From Astrobacterium formosum (lineage in GTDB: Bacteria > Pseudomonadota > Alphaproteobacteria > Rhizobiales > Xanthobacteraceae): a stretch of 64,000 nucleotides of DNA. A program made the position numbers and the translations under genes. The notes under the pieces were generated by a model. It did not search any database. It had not been told where the DNA came from and was given only the letters and a program-made list of their open reading frames with translations. The first letter of the stretch is position 1; each line of letters starts with the position of its first letter. The stretch covers positions 1-64,000 of the forward strand of contig JAVDCA010000005.1 of NCBI GenBank assembly GCA_030848545.1. Reading direction: 5' to 3'. Shown piece after piece: positions 1 to 7,952 of the stretch.

Positions 1-152
1 GACCGATATGTGTAAGAACCTGTGTAAATGGCGGCTCAGGGCCAGTTAGCTTGGGACTTTGAGTGGAAGTCGCCCGCATCGCTCCCTATTTCAGGGCCAG
101 TTCAATTGCCTCATATACTTGTGCCGATTCCCTAACAAGGGGTTCATTTCCT

Positions 153-1250
153 ATGCCGCAACTGACCAGAGAACTTCTGAATGAGCTATGGGCGCGACAA
201 GAGGAACGCGAAGCGGCGCGGCGTGAGCAAATTCGGCAAGCCGTAGCCGCAAGCGCTGTGCCGCTACCGCCCGAACTCGCCCAGGCTGTCATCAATCTCA
301 ACGACAAATACACCCGAGCCATTTTACGAGACCACCCCGGCTACGCGCTTGCGGAACGGCGTGACTCGTACTTGACTAGCCTTGCCATTATGGAGCAATG
401 CCTAGAGGACCTGCTGGCTGCGATCTGCGTCTTTGAAAATGCCGCGCTGTCCGAAGAAAACACGCTATTCAATCCCAACGAAAACGACGCCCTCAGTCGA
501 TTCGAACGGCAAATTCAGAAAGAGCTGTTTGCAACGGCTAATGCAGCCGCTTCGCTAGTTGATCATGCCCGCCGCGTAATCAAGCGCCACCCCCTTCCTG
601 AATTTAAATCGAAGCTGGAAGAAACTTTTGGGGTGGATGGCCTGCATGATTTCGTTATTGCCCTTCGCGTCATGCTGCATCACCTCCACATGGTCGAAGC
701 AGGCTGGAACCTGACCCATAGCTTTTCGGACGGCGTCAGAACAGCCACCTTCATGATCCAAAAGGATGTGGTGCTGCGGGTTATCGCGGCTGCTCCCGAA
801 CGATTTCAGCGACCCACTGACGCCGCGATGCTCGCCTATGTCGAGACCGCGTCTGACTCCATTGATCTGCGCGCCGTTTTCAATGACTACCGCGCACGCA
901 TGGCGAGATTTCACGGATGGATGACGAAGGAATTGGCATCGGATGCTTTGATAGCGCTACGCGACTATGATCGCCTGATTCAAGAGAAAGTAAATTCAGA
1001 CCAGCGGATGCAGTGGAAAGCCCTGATAGGGAACTGGTTAAACTGGAAATCGTCACCTGATCCGCACAAGCATCTGCCGCGCTTTCTCTCGCAGAGCCAG
1101 CTTGATGAGACCTATAAGCTGCCGCGTAATTCGAAGCCGCAAGTTGATCTCATCATTAGCTACATGGACAGGAACAACGCTTGCGATGATGCCTTAAGAC
1201 AACAGGCGTATCAGCTCTTCGAACGCTCGCCACCGCCCGAAAGGGAGTGA
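153..1250 (+). CDS. Unrecognised helical protein with a HEPN-like R-x4-H motif
   Basis: The protein has 365 residues from the ATG at 153. The frame is open from a GTG at 63, but the ATG has an AAGGGG about 11 bases upstream and begins a cleaner, charged helical N-terminus. No signal peptide or membrane segment is visible and the protein looks all-alpha. Around residues 165-200 it carries RVMLHH (R172 to H177, an R-x4-H spacing) in a helical context, followed by an aromatic TF...KDVVLR stretch and later DLRAVFNDYRARMARFHGW. That layout resembles uncharacterised proteins with HEPN-like helical domains, but this is inference from memory of the pattern and not a family match. It ends 6 bases before the XRE regulator and is probably co-transcribed with it. 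GC content and codon use look less GC-rich than the rest of the window, which fits acquired DNA next to a tRNA gene. Confidence 0.6.
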   Translation: MPQLTRELLNELWARQEEREAARREQIRQAVAASAVPLPPELAQAVINLNDKYTRAILRDHPGYALAERRDSYLTSLAIMEQCLEDLLAAICVFENAALSEENTLFNPNENDALSRFERQIQKELFATANAAASLVDHARRVIKRHPLPEFKSKLEETFGVDGLHDFVIALRVMLHHLHMVEAGWNLTHSFSDGVRTATFMIQKDVVLRVIAAAPERFQRPTDAAMLAYVETASDSIDLRAVFNDYRARMARFHGWMTKELASDALIALRDYDRLIQEKVNSDQRMQWKALIGNWLNWKSSPDPHKHLPRFLSQSQLDETYKLPRNSKPQVDLIISYMDRNNACDDALRQQAYQLFERSPPPERE

Positions 1251-1256
1251 GGCGGC

Positions 1257-1712
1257 GTGTCTAAATCCGGTCAGAGCATTTTGCGCGGCGCGCGGCAGGC
1301 GCTCGAATACGCCCGTGGTGCTCGCGGGGGCTTTGTCGCCCATGTGCCCGAGGACGTCGACGTTGCCACCATCCGCAAGCGCCTCGGTCTGTCGCAAACC
1401 GAGTTCGCGGCCCGGTTCGGCTTCAAGCTCGATGCCGTCCAGAACTGGGAGCAAGGACGCCGCCCCGAAGGCGCGGCCCGCGCCTTCCTGCGCGTGATCG
1501 AACGCGAGCCGGCGGCGGTACAACGGGCGCTGGCGGGACAACCCGGACGTCGCGGCAGACATCACAGGAAGGGCGCACGATTTATCGTTATCACGATGCG
1601 CGATGTGCGATTCAATTGGTGCGGGCGGCCGGACTCGAACCGGCACAGGCCTCACGGCCCGAGGGATTTTCGTACCTGCTACGGCTTTCGCCGCCCGCGC
1701 CGCGCACCTTAA
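1257..1712 (+). CDS. XRE-family helix-turn-helix regulator (antitoxin-like), C-terminus read through a tRNA
   Basis: The 151-residue frame starts at a GTG 6 bases after the preceding gene, with AAGGGAG as ribosome site. Residues about 37-70 form an XRE-type helix-turn-helix (TIRKRLGLSQTEFAARFG, then VQNWEQGRRPEGAARAF). This is the arrangement of small NadS/HigA-like antitoxins, which normally end soon after the VIEREP segment, near residue 95. Here the frame continues for about 55 more residues. The last 30 or so are simply the antisense of the tRNA-Leu 3' exon and intron, so the natural stop may have been lost at a recombination junction, or the protein has a non-family tail. No RelE/HigB toxin precedes it; the neighbour is the unrecognised helical protein. 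The DNA-binding domain is certain, an antitoxin role is inference. Confidence 0.7.
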   Translation: MSKSGQSILRGARQALEYARGARGGFVAHVPEDVDVATIRKRLGLSQTEFAARFGFKLDAVQNWEQGRRPEGAARAFLRVIEREPAAVQRALAGQPGRRGRHHRKGARFIVITMRDVRFNWCGRPDSNRHRPHGPRDFRTCYGFRRPRRAP

Positions 1713-1949
1713 GTGCGACGACCCGGTTTGGGGTCTGGACTATCCCTTCACCCTAGCGTGCGCGATGCGTGCGCCTTAGGTGCTGCCCGTCTAGTCTCTA
1801 CACCTTCACGCCGACTTTGTGAGCCGCCGCGCTTGGCTCGGGATTGCCTGTGACCGGTTTCCCCGAATTTGGGCAGTTCTGCACCGCGGGTTTCCCCGCG
1901 GGCACTCAAACATTCAAGTCCCTTGCGTCTACCATTTCGCCACGCCCGC
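1617..1949 (-). tRNA. tRNA-Leu(UAA), interrupted by a group I intron, CCA encoded
   Basis: Reading the minus strand, the 5' exon is 1949-1916 and the 3' exon 1670-1617. The acceptor stem is a perfect 7 bp (GCGGGCG with CGCCCGC, 1949-1943 and 1627-1621), the discriminator is A and CCA is encoded at 1619-1617. The T arm is GCCGG-UUCGAGU-CCGGC. The anticodon stem AGGGA/UCCCU encloses the loop CUUAAAA, giving anticodon UAA. A long variable arm with a GGCC-GUGA-GGCC hairpin confirms a class II tRNA. The spliced product is 88 nt with CCA. The intron follows U34. Confidence 0.95.
1671..1915 (-). ncRNA. Self-splicing group I intron in the anticodon loop of tRNA-Leu(UAA)
   Basis: The intron has 245 nt, lies between U34 and A35 of the anticodon, and ends in G (base 1671), the omega-G of group I introns. 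The last 5' exon bases ACUU can pair with GAGU shortly inside the intron, giving P1 with the expected U-G wobble at the splice site. Conserved core elements can be read on the minus strand: GGUGUAGAGACUAGACGG (near 1804-1787), CCUAAGGC (1780-1773), GGUGAAGG and AUAGUCC (1743-1737), which are the P7/P3/P8 neighbourhood of tRNA introns of subgroup IC3. They closely resemble the Azoarcus tRNA-Ile intron as I recall it. The insertion site is that of the cyanobacterial and plastid tRNA-Leu intron. There is no room for a homing endonuclease. Splicing is inferred. Confidence 0.93.
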
Positions 1950-2017
1950 GTGACGCGGCGGACTCTAGCGAGCGGCTTCCGCGGCGCCAAGCGGGAATCC
2001 CGAATTCCCCTACCCCG

Positions 2018-2380
2018 TCAACGCTCAGGGTTGTTGCCTTCCGGCACCTCTTCCGCCTCCGCGGCCCGCAAATCCTTGACCTCGGCAATGAAGCCTTCGG
2101 CGTCCTTCTTGGCGCCGCGGATCATCTGCTCGACGTCGAGGCGCAGGCGATCGAGGTCGAGCTTGAGGCCGGCGACCGAGGGCTTTTCCACTTCGGCGGC
2201 ATAGGCCGACATGCGCAGGTGGAGGGCGGCATCGAGGAGGAGGTCGGCGAGGTAGAGGTCGTCGATGTCCTGCTCGTCCATGAAGGATTCGAGGCGCACG
2301 AACAGGGCGCGCTCGAGGGCCGCGAACTCCTCGTCGCCGTCGGGCTCGTCGCCAATCCCAGGCTCGTCCGGGCGCGCCAT
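2018..2380 (-). CDS. Conserved hypothetical acidic helical protein
   Basis: This is a 120-residue protein with a strong ribosome site (GGGAGGAGCG) just before its ATG. It is acidic at the N-terminus (MARPDEPGIGDEPDGDEEF) and otherwise predicted helical, with a regular heptad-like pattern across residues 60-105 (VAGLKLDLDRLRLDVEQMIRG). There is no signal peptide or membrane helix. I recognise the pattern of small cytosolic proteins conserved in Rhizobiales but can assign no function. It lies 36 bases downstream of gpt on the same strand and is probably co-transcribed with it. Confidence 0.65.
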   Translation of the reverse strand: MARPDEPGIGDEPDGDEEFAALERALFVRLESFMDEQDIDDLYLADLLLDAALHLRMSAYAAEVEKPSVAGLKLDLDRLRLDVEQMIRGAKKDAEGFIAEVKDLRAAEAEEVPEGNNPER

Positions 2381-2416
2381 CGTCGCTCCTCCCTTATTTG
2401 ATTGAAAGGCTGCAGC

Positions 2417-2920
2417 TTACTCGCCGCCGTCGCGGATGGGCGGCTGGAAGGCAAGCCCGGTATCCCACGGGAAGAAGATCCAGGTGTCCTGTGACACCTC
2501 GGTGATGAAAGTGTCGACCATGGGCCGGCCCATGGGCTTGGCATAAACGGTAGCGAAATGGGCCTTGGGCAGGAGTTCGCGCACCACCTTGGCGGTCTTG
2601 CCGGTGTCGACCAGATCGTCGACGATCAGGACGCCCGCGCCCTCGCCGCCGCCGATATCGACGATGCTCTGCGCCACCCCTTTCAGGATGCGGATCTCGC
2701 CCTGCGACATGTGGTTGTAGCTCGCCGCGCACACGGTCTCGATCTGGCGGATGCCGAGCTCGCGGGCGGCGATCGCCGCCGGCACCAGGCCACCGCGGGT
2801 GACGGCGACCAGCGCCTGAAACGGGCCGGCGCCGGACAGGCGCCAGGCGAGCGCGCGGGAATCGCGGTGGAATTGGTCCCAGGAGACCGGAAAATGCTTT
2901 TGCGGCGACTCGGCGGGCAT
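2417..2920 (-). CDS. gpt: Xanthine phosphoribosyltransferase (Gpt family)
   Basis: This purine-salvage enzyme transfers phosphoribose from PRPP to xanthine or guanine in the cytosol. From the ATG at 2920 it has 167 residues, close to the family's roughly 150-165; the frame is open further upstream but that part has no family resemblance. The PRPP-binding signature [15 protein letters not shown] is at about residues 96-110, the basic [17 protein letters not shown] segment at 41-58, and the C-terminus WIFFPWDTG is the typical nucleobase-closing region of Gpt. It is followed on the same strand by a small acidic protein of unknown role. The start was chosen by family length. Confidence 0.88.
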   Translation of the reverse strand: MPAESPQKHFPVSWDQFHRDSRALAWRLSGAGPFQALVAVTRGGLVPAAIAARELGIRQIETVCAASYNHMSQGEIRILKGVAQSIVDIGGGEGAGVLIVDDLVDTGKTAKVVRELLPKAHFATVYAKPMGRPMVDTFITEVSQDTWIFFPWDTGLAFQPPIRDGGE

Positions 2921-3057
2921 GGCGCAATACCATTGGCTTGGTTGAAAGCAGCCGCGCAATCTAGTGACCGGTGCCGAAAAGTCGATTCCGGACTTGCCCT
3001 GTCCACCGGTGAATGGGCTGGGCTGTTCGCGCCAAGCCACGTGTTTGCGCCTGGACG

Positions 3058-4617
3058 TCAATGCCCGGCGGCGACGCCTTGCGGCGGCGGCCGCTTGACC
3101 AGGACGACGAGCACCGCGAGCGCGGCGAACAAGACGGCCATGATCAGGAAGACGTCGCCATAGGCCATCACCAGGCCCTGGCGGTGCACCAGCCCGGACA
3201 GCTGCTTGAGCGCCATGGCCGAAGCATCGCCGTGGCCTTGGAAGCGGGCGGTGAGCGCATCGAGCATTTCGGTGACCGGTCGATGCGCGAAGGTGACCTG
3301 GTCGTGCAGGCGGGCGACGTGCAGGTCGGTGCGGTCATTGAGGACGGTGGCGATGCCGGCGAGCCCGACGGCGCCGCCGAGATTGCGCATGAGGTTGAAC
3401 AGGCCGGAGGCGTTCTTGAGGCGCTCCGGCGACAGGGTCCCGAGCGCGATGTTGTTGATCGGGATCATCGCCAGCATCAGGCCGGAGCCGCGCAGGACCT
3501 GCGGCCAGAACAGTTCCCAATAGTCCCAGTCGCGGGTCAGGCCGGTCAGCCAGTACGTGCTGATGGCGAATAGGATGAAGCCGAGGGCGATCATGACGCG
3601 CGGGTCGACCTTGCCGGTGAGCCGGCCCGAGACCGGCGCCGTCAGGAACATGGCAAGACCGGATACGAACATGGTCTCGCCGATCATCAGCGGGTTGTAG
3701 CCGCGAATCTGGGCGAGATAGAGCGGATAGAGCAGCGTCAATCCGTAGAGCCCGATGCCCATGACGAAGGACAGGATGCTGCCGACGGCGAAGTTGCGAT
3801 CGCGGAAGGCGCGCAGATCGACGATCGGCTCGGGCGCGAAGGCGACGCGCACGAAGAACGCACACGCGCTCGTGAGCGCGACGACCGCAATGAGTGCGAT
3901 CATCTCGTCCTCCAGCCAGTTGTTCTTCGGCCCCTCTTCGAGGACGTATTCGAGGGAGCCGAGGAAGAGCGCCATGGCGACGAGCCCCCACAGGTCGATA
4001 TGGCGCAGGAGCTTCCAGTCGGGCTCATCGAAATCGACCAGGAGCCACGCCGCCGCCGTCACCATCACGCCCGGCACCACGTTGACGAAGAACAGCCAGT
4101 GCCAGGACAAAAGGTCGGTGAGATAGCCGCCGACCGTCGGCCCGATGGTCGGCGCGAGCGTCGCCACGAGGCCGATCATGGGCGAGACGACGCCGATCTT
4201 GGAGCGCGGGAAGATGGTGTAGGCGGCGGCGAACACGGTCGGGATCATGCCGCCGCCGATGAAGCCCTGCACGGCACGCCAGAAGATCATCTCGTTGATG
4301 GACGAGGAGAAGCCGCACATCATGCTGGCGAAAGCAAAGCCACCGGCCGACAGCGAGAACAGCGTACGGGTGCCGAGCGCGCGGGCGAGGAAGCCGGAAA
4401 ACGGGATCATCACCACTTCGGCGATCAGGTAGGCGGTCTGCACCCAGGAGATTTCGTCGCTCGACGCCGACAGGCCGGCCTGGATTTCGGACAGCGAGGC
4501 CGACACGATCTGGATGTCCAGGATCGCCATGAACATGCCGAACACCATGGCGAGGAACGCGATCAGCCGGCGCGGATCGATCCGGTCCGGAGTGACGTGG
4601 TCTTGGGGGGTGGTCAT
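3058..4617 (-). CDS. DHA2-family multidrug MFS transporter (EmrB-like)
   Basis: This 519-residue inner-membrane drug:H+ antiporter shows the 14-helix pattern of the DHA2 family. The first helix ([21 protein letters not shown]) carries the DIQIV motif, and [15 protein letters not shown] is the typical second loop and helix. [13 protein letters not shown] and the motif-C-like GPTVGGYL follow. Such proteins work with a periplasmic adaptor and an outer-membrane channel. The EmrA-like adaptor lies directly upstream on the same strand, separated by a palindromic repeat (4652-4736), and both genes sit behind TetR-type operators. No outer-membrane factor gene is nearby. The substrate is unknown. Confidence 0.9.
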   Translation of the reverse strand: MTTPQDHVTPDRIDPRRLIAFLAMVFGMFMAILDIQIVSASLSEIQAGLSASSDEISWVQTAYLIAEVVMIPFSGFLARALGTRTLFSLSAGGFAFASMMCGFSSSINEMIFWRAVQGFIGGGMIPTVFAAAYTIFPRSKIGVVSPMIGLVATLAPTIGPTVGGYLTDLLSWHWLFFVNVVPGVMVTAAAWLLVDFDEPDWKLLRHIDLWGLVAMALFLGSLEYVLEEGPKNNWLEDEMIALIAVVALTSACAFFVRVAFAPEPIVDLRAFRDRNFAVGSILSFVMGIGLYGLTLLYPLYLAQIRGYNPLMIGETMFVSGLAMFLTAPVSGRLTGKVDPRVMIALGFILFAISTYWLTGLTRDWDYWELFWPQVLRGSGLMLAMIPINNIALGTLSPERLKNASGLFNLMRNLGGAVGLAGIATVLNDRTDLHVARLHDQVTFAHRPVTEMLDALTARFQGHGDASAMALKQLSGLVHRQGLVMAYGDVFLIMAVLFAALAVLVVLVKRPPPQGVAAGH

Positions 4618-4651
4618 GACGATCCCGATGCCGTGAGAATTTTCCGCACGC

Positions 4652-4736
4652 CGTCATTGCGAGCGAAGCGAAGCAATCCAGGAGCAACACCGTAAAGAGC
4701 TGGATTGCCTCGTCGCTTCGCTCCTCGCAATGACGG
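4652..4736. repeat. Dispersed palindromic repeat, CGTCATTGCGAG family, copy 1
   Basis: The left arm CGTCATTGCGAGCGAAGC continues to CAATCCAGG, and the right arm CTGGATTGC continues to CTCGCAATGACGG, so the two ends form one long inverted repeat. It fills the space between the emrA-like and emrB-like genes. Other copies of the family lie at 48010, 54545 and 59477, and a fragment at 13008. Confidence 0.85.
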
Positions 4737-4742
4737 GACCGT

Positions 4743-5990
4743 TCAATTCCGCTGCGTCGTCGCGGCAGTCAGCGCCGCCATGGAGCGATCGGTCCGCCCC
4801 TTGGTGTCGACGCTGACCACGACCGACATGCCGGGACGCAGCGTCCGGTTGGCAACGACCTCGGCCGGCAATGCGATGCGCACCGGCACGCGCTGAACGA
4901 TCTTGGTGAAGTTGCCGGTGGCGTTGTCGGGCGGCAGCAACGAGAACACCGAGCCGGATGCCGGTGCGACGCTCTCGACGGTGCCGCCGATATGCAGGCC
5001 CGGCAGGGCATCGACCGTGATCATGACCGGCTGCCCGACCTGCAGGCGGGCGAGCTGGGTCTCCTTGAAATTGGCGTCCACATAGACGTTTTCGAGCGGC
5101 ACCAGGCTCAAGAGCCGCTGGCCCGGCTGGACGTAGTCGCCGACCTGCACGCCACGATTGCCGACGACGCCATCGAACGGCGCGCGGATGACCGTGAACG
5201 AGAGGTCGCGGTCGGCCTTGGCGGCGGCTGTTTCGAATTCCGTGAGGGTGCGCGCCGCCTCCTCGCGCTGGCCGCGGATGACGTCCACATTGGCGTCGGC
5301 GGCCGCGATCGCCGCCTCGGCACCGCGCACGCCGGCATCCGACTGGGCACGGCTGGCCTGCGCCTGTTCGAGGGCCTGGCGGCTGGCGAAATCGCGCGCC
5401 GCCAGGGATTCCTGGCGGCTGAGTTCGAGCTCGGCCCGCACGGCGCCGGCGCGCGCCGAGACGAGCTGGGCCCGCGTCTGCTCGGCGAGCGCCTGCTGGG
5501 CGGTGATCTGACTGTCGAGACGGGCGATCACCGCCTTCTGGGTCGCCACCTTGGCATGGGCCTGCTGGGCCGCGAGGCGGTAATCGCCATCGTCGATGGT
5601 GGCGATGACGCTGCCGGCGCGCACGGCCGCGTTGTCCTCGATGGCAACATCGGCGACGTAACCCGCAATCTTGGTGGCGAGCGTCGCGTTCTTGGCCCCC
5701 ACATAGGCGTTGTCGGTGGTCACCTGGAAACGACCAACCGTCCACCACTGGCCGCCATACCAGGAGCCGAGGGCGAGGACGGCGACGCCGGCGACACCGG
5801 CAATCACCAGCCGCCGCCGTCCGGGCCGTTTGGTCGTGGCTGCCTCGGCCGGCGCCGGGGAGGGCGCGAGGTGCAGGGGCGCCGGCTCGTGTTTGCGATC
5901 GGCGGGTCCGTCGGGATCGGTGGCATGCAAACGGGCAGGCAGCGTGGGATCCGCGACGTCTCGGCCGTGGCGCTCGGGGGTCGGCGACAT
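4743..5990 (-). CDS. HlyD/EmrA-type membrane-fusion adaptor
   Basis: This periplasmic adaptor links the inner-membrane pump to an outer-membrane channel. The ATG at 5990 has a good ribosome site (AGAGG, 7 bases away) and gives 415 residues. The earlier in-frame ATGs at 6035 and 6029 would place the start in or beside an operator. One membrane helix (LVIAGVAGVAVLALGSWYGG) follows a proline-rich cytoplasmic N-terminus. Then come the split lipoyl-like domain (KIAGYVADVAIEDNAAVRAGSVIATID and later VIRAPFDGVVGNRGVQVGDYV), a long alpha-helical hairpin between them rich in Q, A and R, and a beta-barrel domain. Co-transcription with the EmrB-like gene and repression by the divergent TetR protein are inferred from layout. 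Confidence 0.9.
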   Translation of the reverse strand: MSPTPERHGRDVADPTLPARLHATDPDGPADRKHEPAPLHLAPSPAPAEAATTKRPGRRRLVIAGVAGVAVLALGSWYGGQWWTVGRFQVTTDNAYVGAKNATLATKIAGYVADVAIEDNAAVRAGSVIATIDDGDYRLAAQQAHAKVATQKAVIARLDSQITAQQALAEQTRAQLVSARAGAVRAELELSRQESLAARDFASRQALEQAQASRAQSDAGVRGAEAAIAAADANVDVIRGQREEAARTLTEFETAAAKADRDLSFTVIRAPFDGVVGNRGVQVGDYVQPGQRLLSLVPLENVYVDANFKETQLARLQVGQPVMITVDALPGLHIGGTVESVAPASGSVFSLLPPDNATGNFTKIVQRVPVRIALPAEVVANRTLRPGMSVVVSVDTKGRTDRSMAALTAATTQRN

Positions 5991-6009
5991 CAAAATACCT
6001 CTTGTGGAT

Positions 6010-6028
6010 TGACCGAACCGTTCGGTCA
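6010..6028. promoter_or_regulatory. TetR operator 1 (emrA side)
   Basis: This 19-bp palindrome, TGACCGAACCGTTCGGTCA, is one of two near-identical copies in the divergent intergenic region; only the central base differs. It lies 20 bases upstream of the chosen emrA-like start codon, so repressor bound here would block the promoter. Confidence 0.85.
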
Positions 6029-6063
6029 TTGACATAGGCCACTTCAGGGCCTAAATCAACCCC

Positions 6064-6082
6064 TGACCGAACGGTTCGGTCA
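6064..6082. promoter_or_regulatory. TetR operator 2 (tetR side)
   Basis: This is the second 19-bp palindrome, TGACCGAACGGTTCGGTCA, with its centre 54 bp from that of the first copy. The pair suggests joint control of the efflux pair and autoregulation by the TetR protein encoded from 6169. Confidence 0.85.
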
Positions 6083-6168
6083 TGCGCTGTGAGATCGACG
6101 TCATTCCCGTCCCGTGCTACCGCGCCGTCGGCAGTTCGGATGGGGTAAAGCGACGACGCGAGGATGAA

Positions 6169-6828
6169 ATGGCCACCGACACCGCCGCACACCTGCCGGC
6201 GGACACCGCACAAGATACGGCCAAGCGCCGGCAGATCCTCGAAGGCGCGCGCAAGTCCTTCATGGCGCTGGGGTTCGATGGCGCCAGCATGGGACAGATC
6301 GCGCGCGCCGCGGGCGTCTCGAAGGGGACGCTCTATGTTTATTTCGACAGCAAGGAAGCCCTGTTCCAAACGATTGCGGCCGACGAGATCCGGTCTCAAG
6401 GGGCCGCTGTGTTCAGCCTCGATGCCGACGACCCCGATATCGAAAAGGTACTGACCCGCCTCGGCGACGACTTCGTCCGCTTCGTCTGCATGCCCGAGCG
6501 CGTGCCGATGATCCGCACGATCATCGCCATCTGCGAGCGCATGCCGGAGATCGGGCGCAGGTTTTTCGAAGCCGGACCGGCCAATGGCATCGCCCGCGTG
6601 ACCCGCTACCTCGTCGCCCAGCACGACGCCGGCGTTCTGACGATCGACGACCCGGAGCTGGCGGCGATCCAGTTCCTGGAAGCCTGCCTCGGGCCGTTTC
6701 TCAAACCGCTCCTGCTCTGCTACGTCACCACCGTCGACGAGAGCGAAATCGAACGCTCCGTGCGCGCTGCCGTGCGCGTGTTTCTCGCCGCCTACCGGAC
6801 CGCCCCGAAGGCCTCAGCGAGTTCCTGA
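6169..6828 (+). CDS. TetR/AcrR-family repressor of the adjacent efflux pair
   Basis: This 219-residue DNA-binding protein has a canonical N-terminal TetR helix-turn-helix at about residues 33-63 (GASMGQIARAAGVSKGTLYVYF followed by DSKEALF). The C-terminal half is a ligand-binding helical domain of the AcrR_C type. The ATG at 6169 follows AGGA; an earlier in-frame ATG at 6082 overlaps operator 2 and is less likely. The gene is divergent from the emrA-like gene with two identical operators between them, so it very probably represses that operon and itself. The inducing ligand is unknown. Its 3' end overlaps the convergent CinA-like gene by 15 bases. Confidence 0.9.
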   Translation: MATDTAAHLPADTAQDTAKRRQILEGARKSFMALGFDGASMGQIARAAGVSKGTLYVYFDSKEALFQTIAADEIRSQGAAVFSLDADDPDIEKVLTRLGDDFVRFVCMPERVPMIRTIIAICERMPEIGRRFFEAGPANGIARVTRYLVAQHDAGVLTIDDPELAAIQFLEACLGPFLKPLLLCYVTTVDESEIERSVRAAVRVFLAAYRTAPKASASS

Positions 6829-7572
6829 CGTCACCCGCACCTTGGCGAGCATGTCTTCGACCGCGGCGACCGCCTCGGCGAGCGTGGCAGAGTCACGTGA
6901 CCGCACCACCACATTGGTATTGGGCCGGCCGGCATCGTCCATGAATGGGTAGCTTCCGATCATCGTTTCGGGATGGGCCCTGGCGACGGCGGCAAGCTCG
7001 GAGCCGATATCGCCCTCGCGCAGGTCGGCGCGCACGCTCTGCGACAGCATCTTCTTGCCGGTCTTGAGCGTCGGCGCGATGGAGTCGAGCATGCCCTGCA
7101 TGATCGCCGGCACCCCCGCCATCACATGGACATTGCCGATCCGGAAGCCGGGCGCCCGCGAGACCGGATTGTCGATCAGGTCGGCCCCATGCGGGATACG
7201 CGCCATGCGCAGCCGCGCCTCATTCAGATCCTTCTCGGCAATGCGTTCCAACAGAATCGTTCGCGCCCGCTCGTCGACCGAGATCGGCACACCGAACGCC
7301 TTGGCGACGCTGTCGGCAGTGATGTCGTCATGGGTCGGGCCGATGCCGCCGGTGGTGAAAACATACGTATAGCGATGACGGAGTGCATCGAGGGCGGCGA
7401 TGATATCGGCCTCGTCGTCGGCGACGACGCGCACCTCGCGCAGGTCGATGCCGATATTGGTGAGATATTCGGCCACATAGCCGATATTCTTGTCCTTGGT
7501 GCGGCCCGACAGAATCTCGTCGCCGATGACCAGGAGGGCGGCTGTGATGATCGGCGCATCAAACTGGGTCAT
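6814..7572 (-). CDS. CinA-like molybdopterin-binding-domain protein
   Basis: The 252-residue protein consists of the MoaB/Mog-like fold of the CinA N-terminal domain. The start ALLVIGDEILSGRTKDKN and the segment FTTGGIGPTHDDITADSVAKAFG are diagnostic. It lacks the C-terminal NMN deamidase domain of full-length CinA (about 410 residues). Such short forms are usually annotated as competence/damage-inducible protein A or nucleotide-pyrophosphatase-like. The true reaction of this form is uncertain. It converges on the TetR gene with a 15-base overlap. Confidence 0.85.
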   Translation of the reverse strand: MTQFDAPIITAALLVIGDEILSGRTKDKNIGYVAEYLTNIGIDLREVRVVADDEADIIAALDALRHRYTYVFTTGGIGPTHDDITADSVAKAFGVPISVDERARTILLERIAEKDLNEARLRMARIPHGADLIDNPVSRAPGFRIGNVHVMAGVPAIMQGMLDSIAPTLKTGKKMLSQSVRADLREGDIGSELAAVARAHPETMIGSYPFMDDAGRPNTNVVVRSRDSATLAEAVAAVEDMLAKVRVTSGTR

Positions 7573-7740
7573 TGGTCACTCCCCCTTGCCGGCCCGTGTT
7601 AGCCCGCAGGGGCCTCCGGCTCAAGCGGGCGCCCCCACCGGTGGCCCGCTGCCGACGTGATCAGACACCGCCCAATTCATAGGCAACAATCCGATCACGC
7701 CCGCCTCGACAAGAACTGACCCATCTGGACATCAGTCCGC

Positions 7741-7833
7741 GGCCGGGCGCAGCGAGGAGCCGGGAATCCATACGCCGCAGCGCCGGGACGGTGGATTGCG
7801 GGCTCCCGGCCTTCGGCCGCGCCCGGAGTGACG
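7741..7833. repeat. Palindromic repeat, GGAATCCA / TGGATT type
   Basis: GGCCGGGCGCAGCGAGGAG leads into CCGGGAATCCA, and GTGGATTGCGGGCTCCCGGC leads into the mirrored GCCGCGCCCGGAGTGACG. Together they form an imperfect inverted repeat of about 90 bp. It lies in the 380-bp gap between the CinA-like gene and the Anbu operon; I see no gene in the rest of that gap. Confidence 0.7.
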
Positions 7834-7952
7834 CAAGCCATTGCGTCCGTTCGCCTCGTCCGGACTTGGCGCGGAGCTTGCAACTTCTCCCACGGATGTC
7901 ACTCTGGCTGCCAACTGCCGCCAGCTTCTGGCTTTTCGGACGGGAGACAGTC

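Noticed and set aside
1844-2401. Plus-strand frame across the tRNA-Leu and the following gene
   Set aside because: It reads the antisense of the tRNA 5' exon and of the small acidic protein; the latter has a strong ribosome site and better composition.
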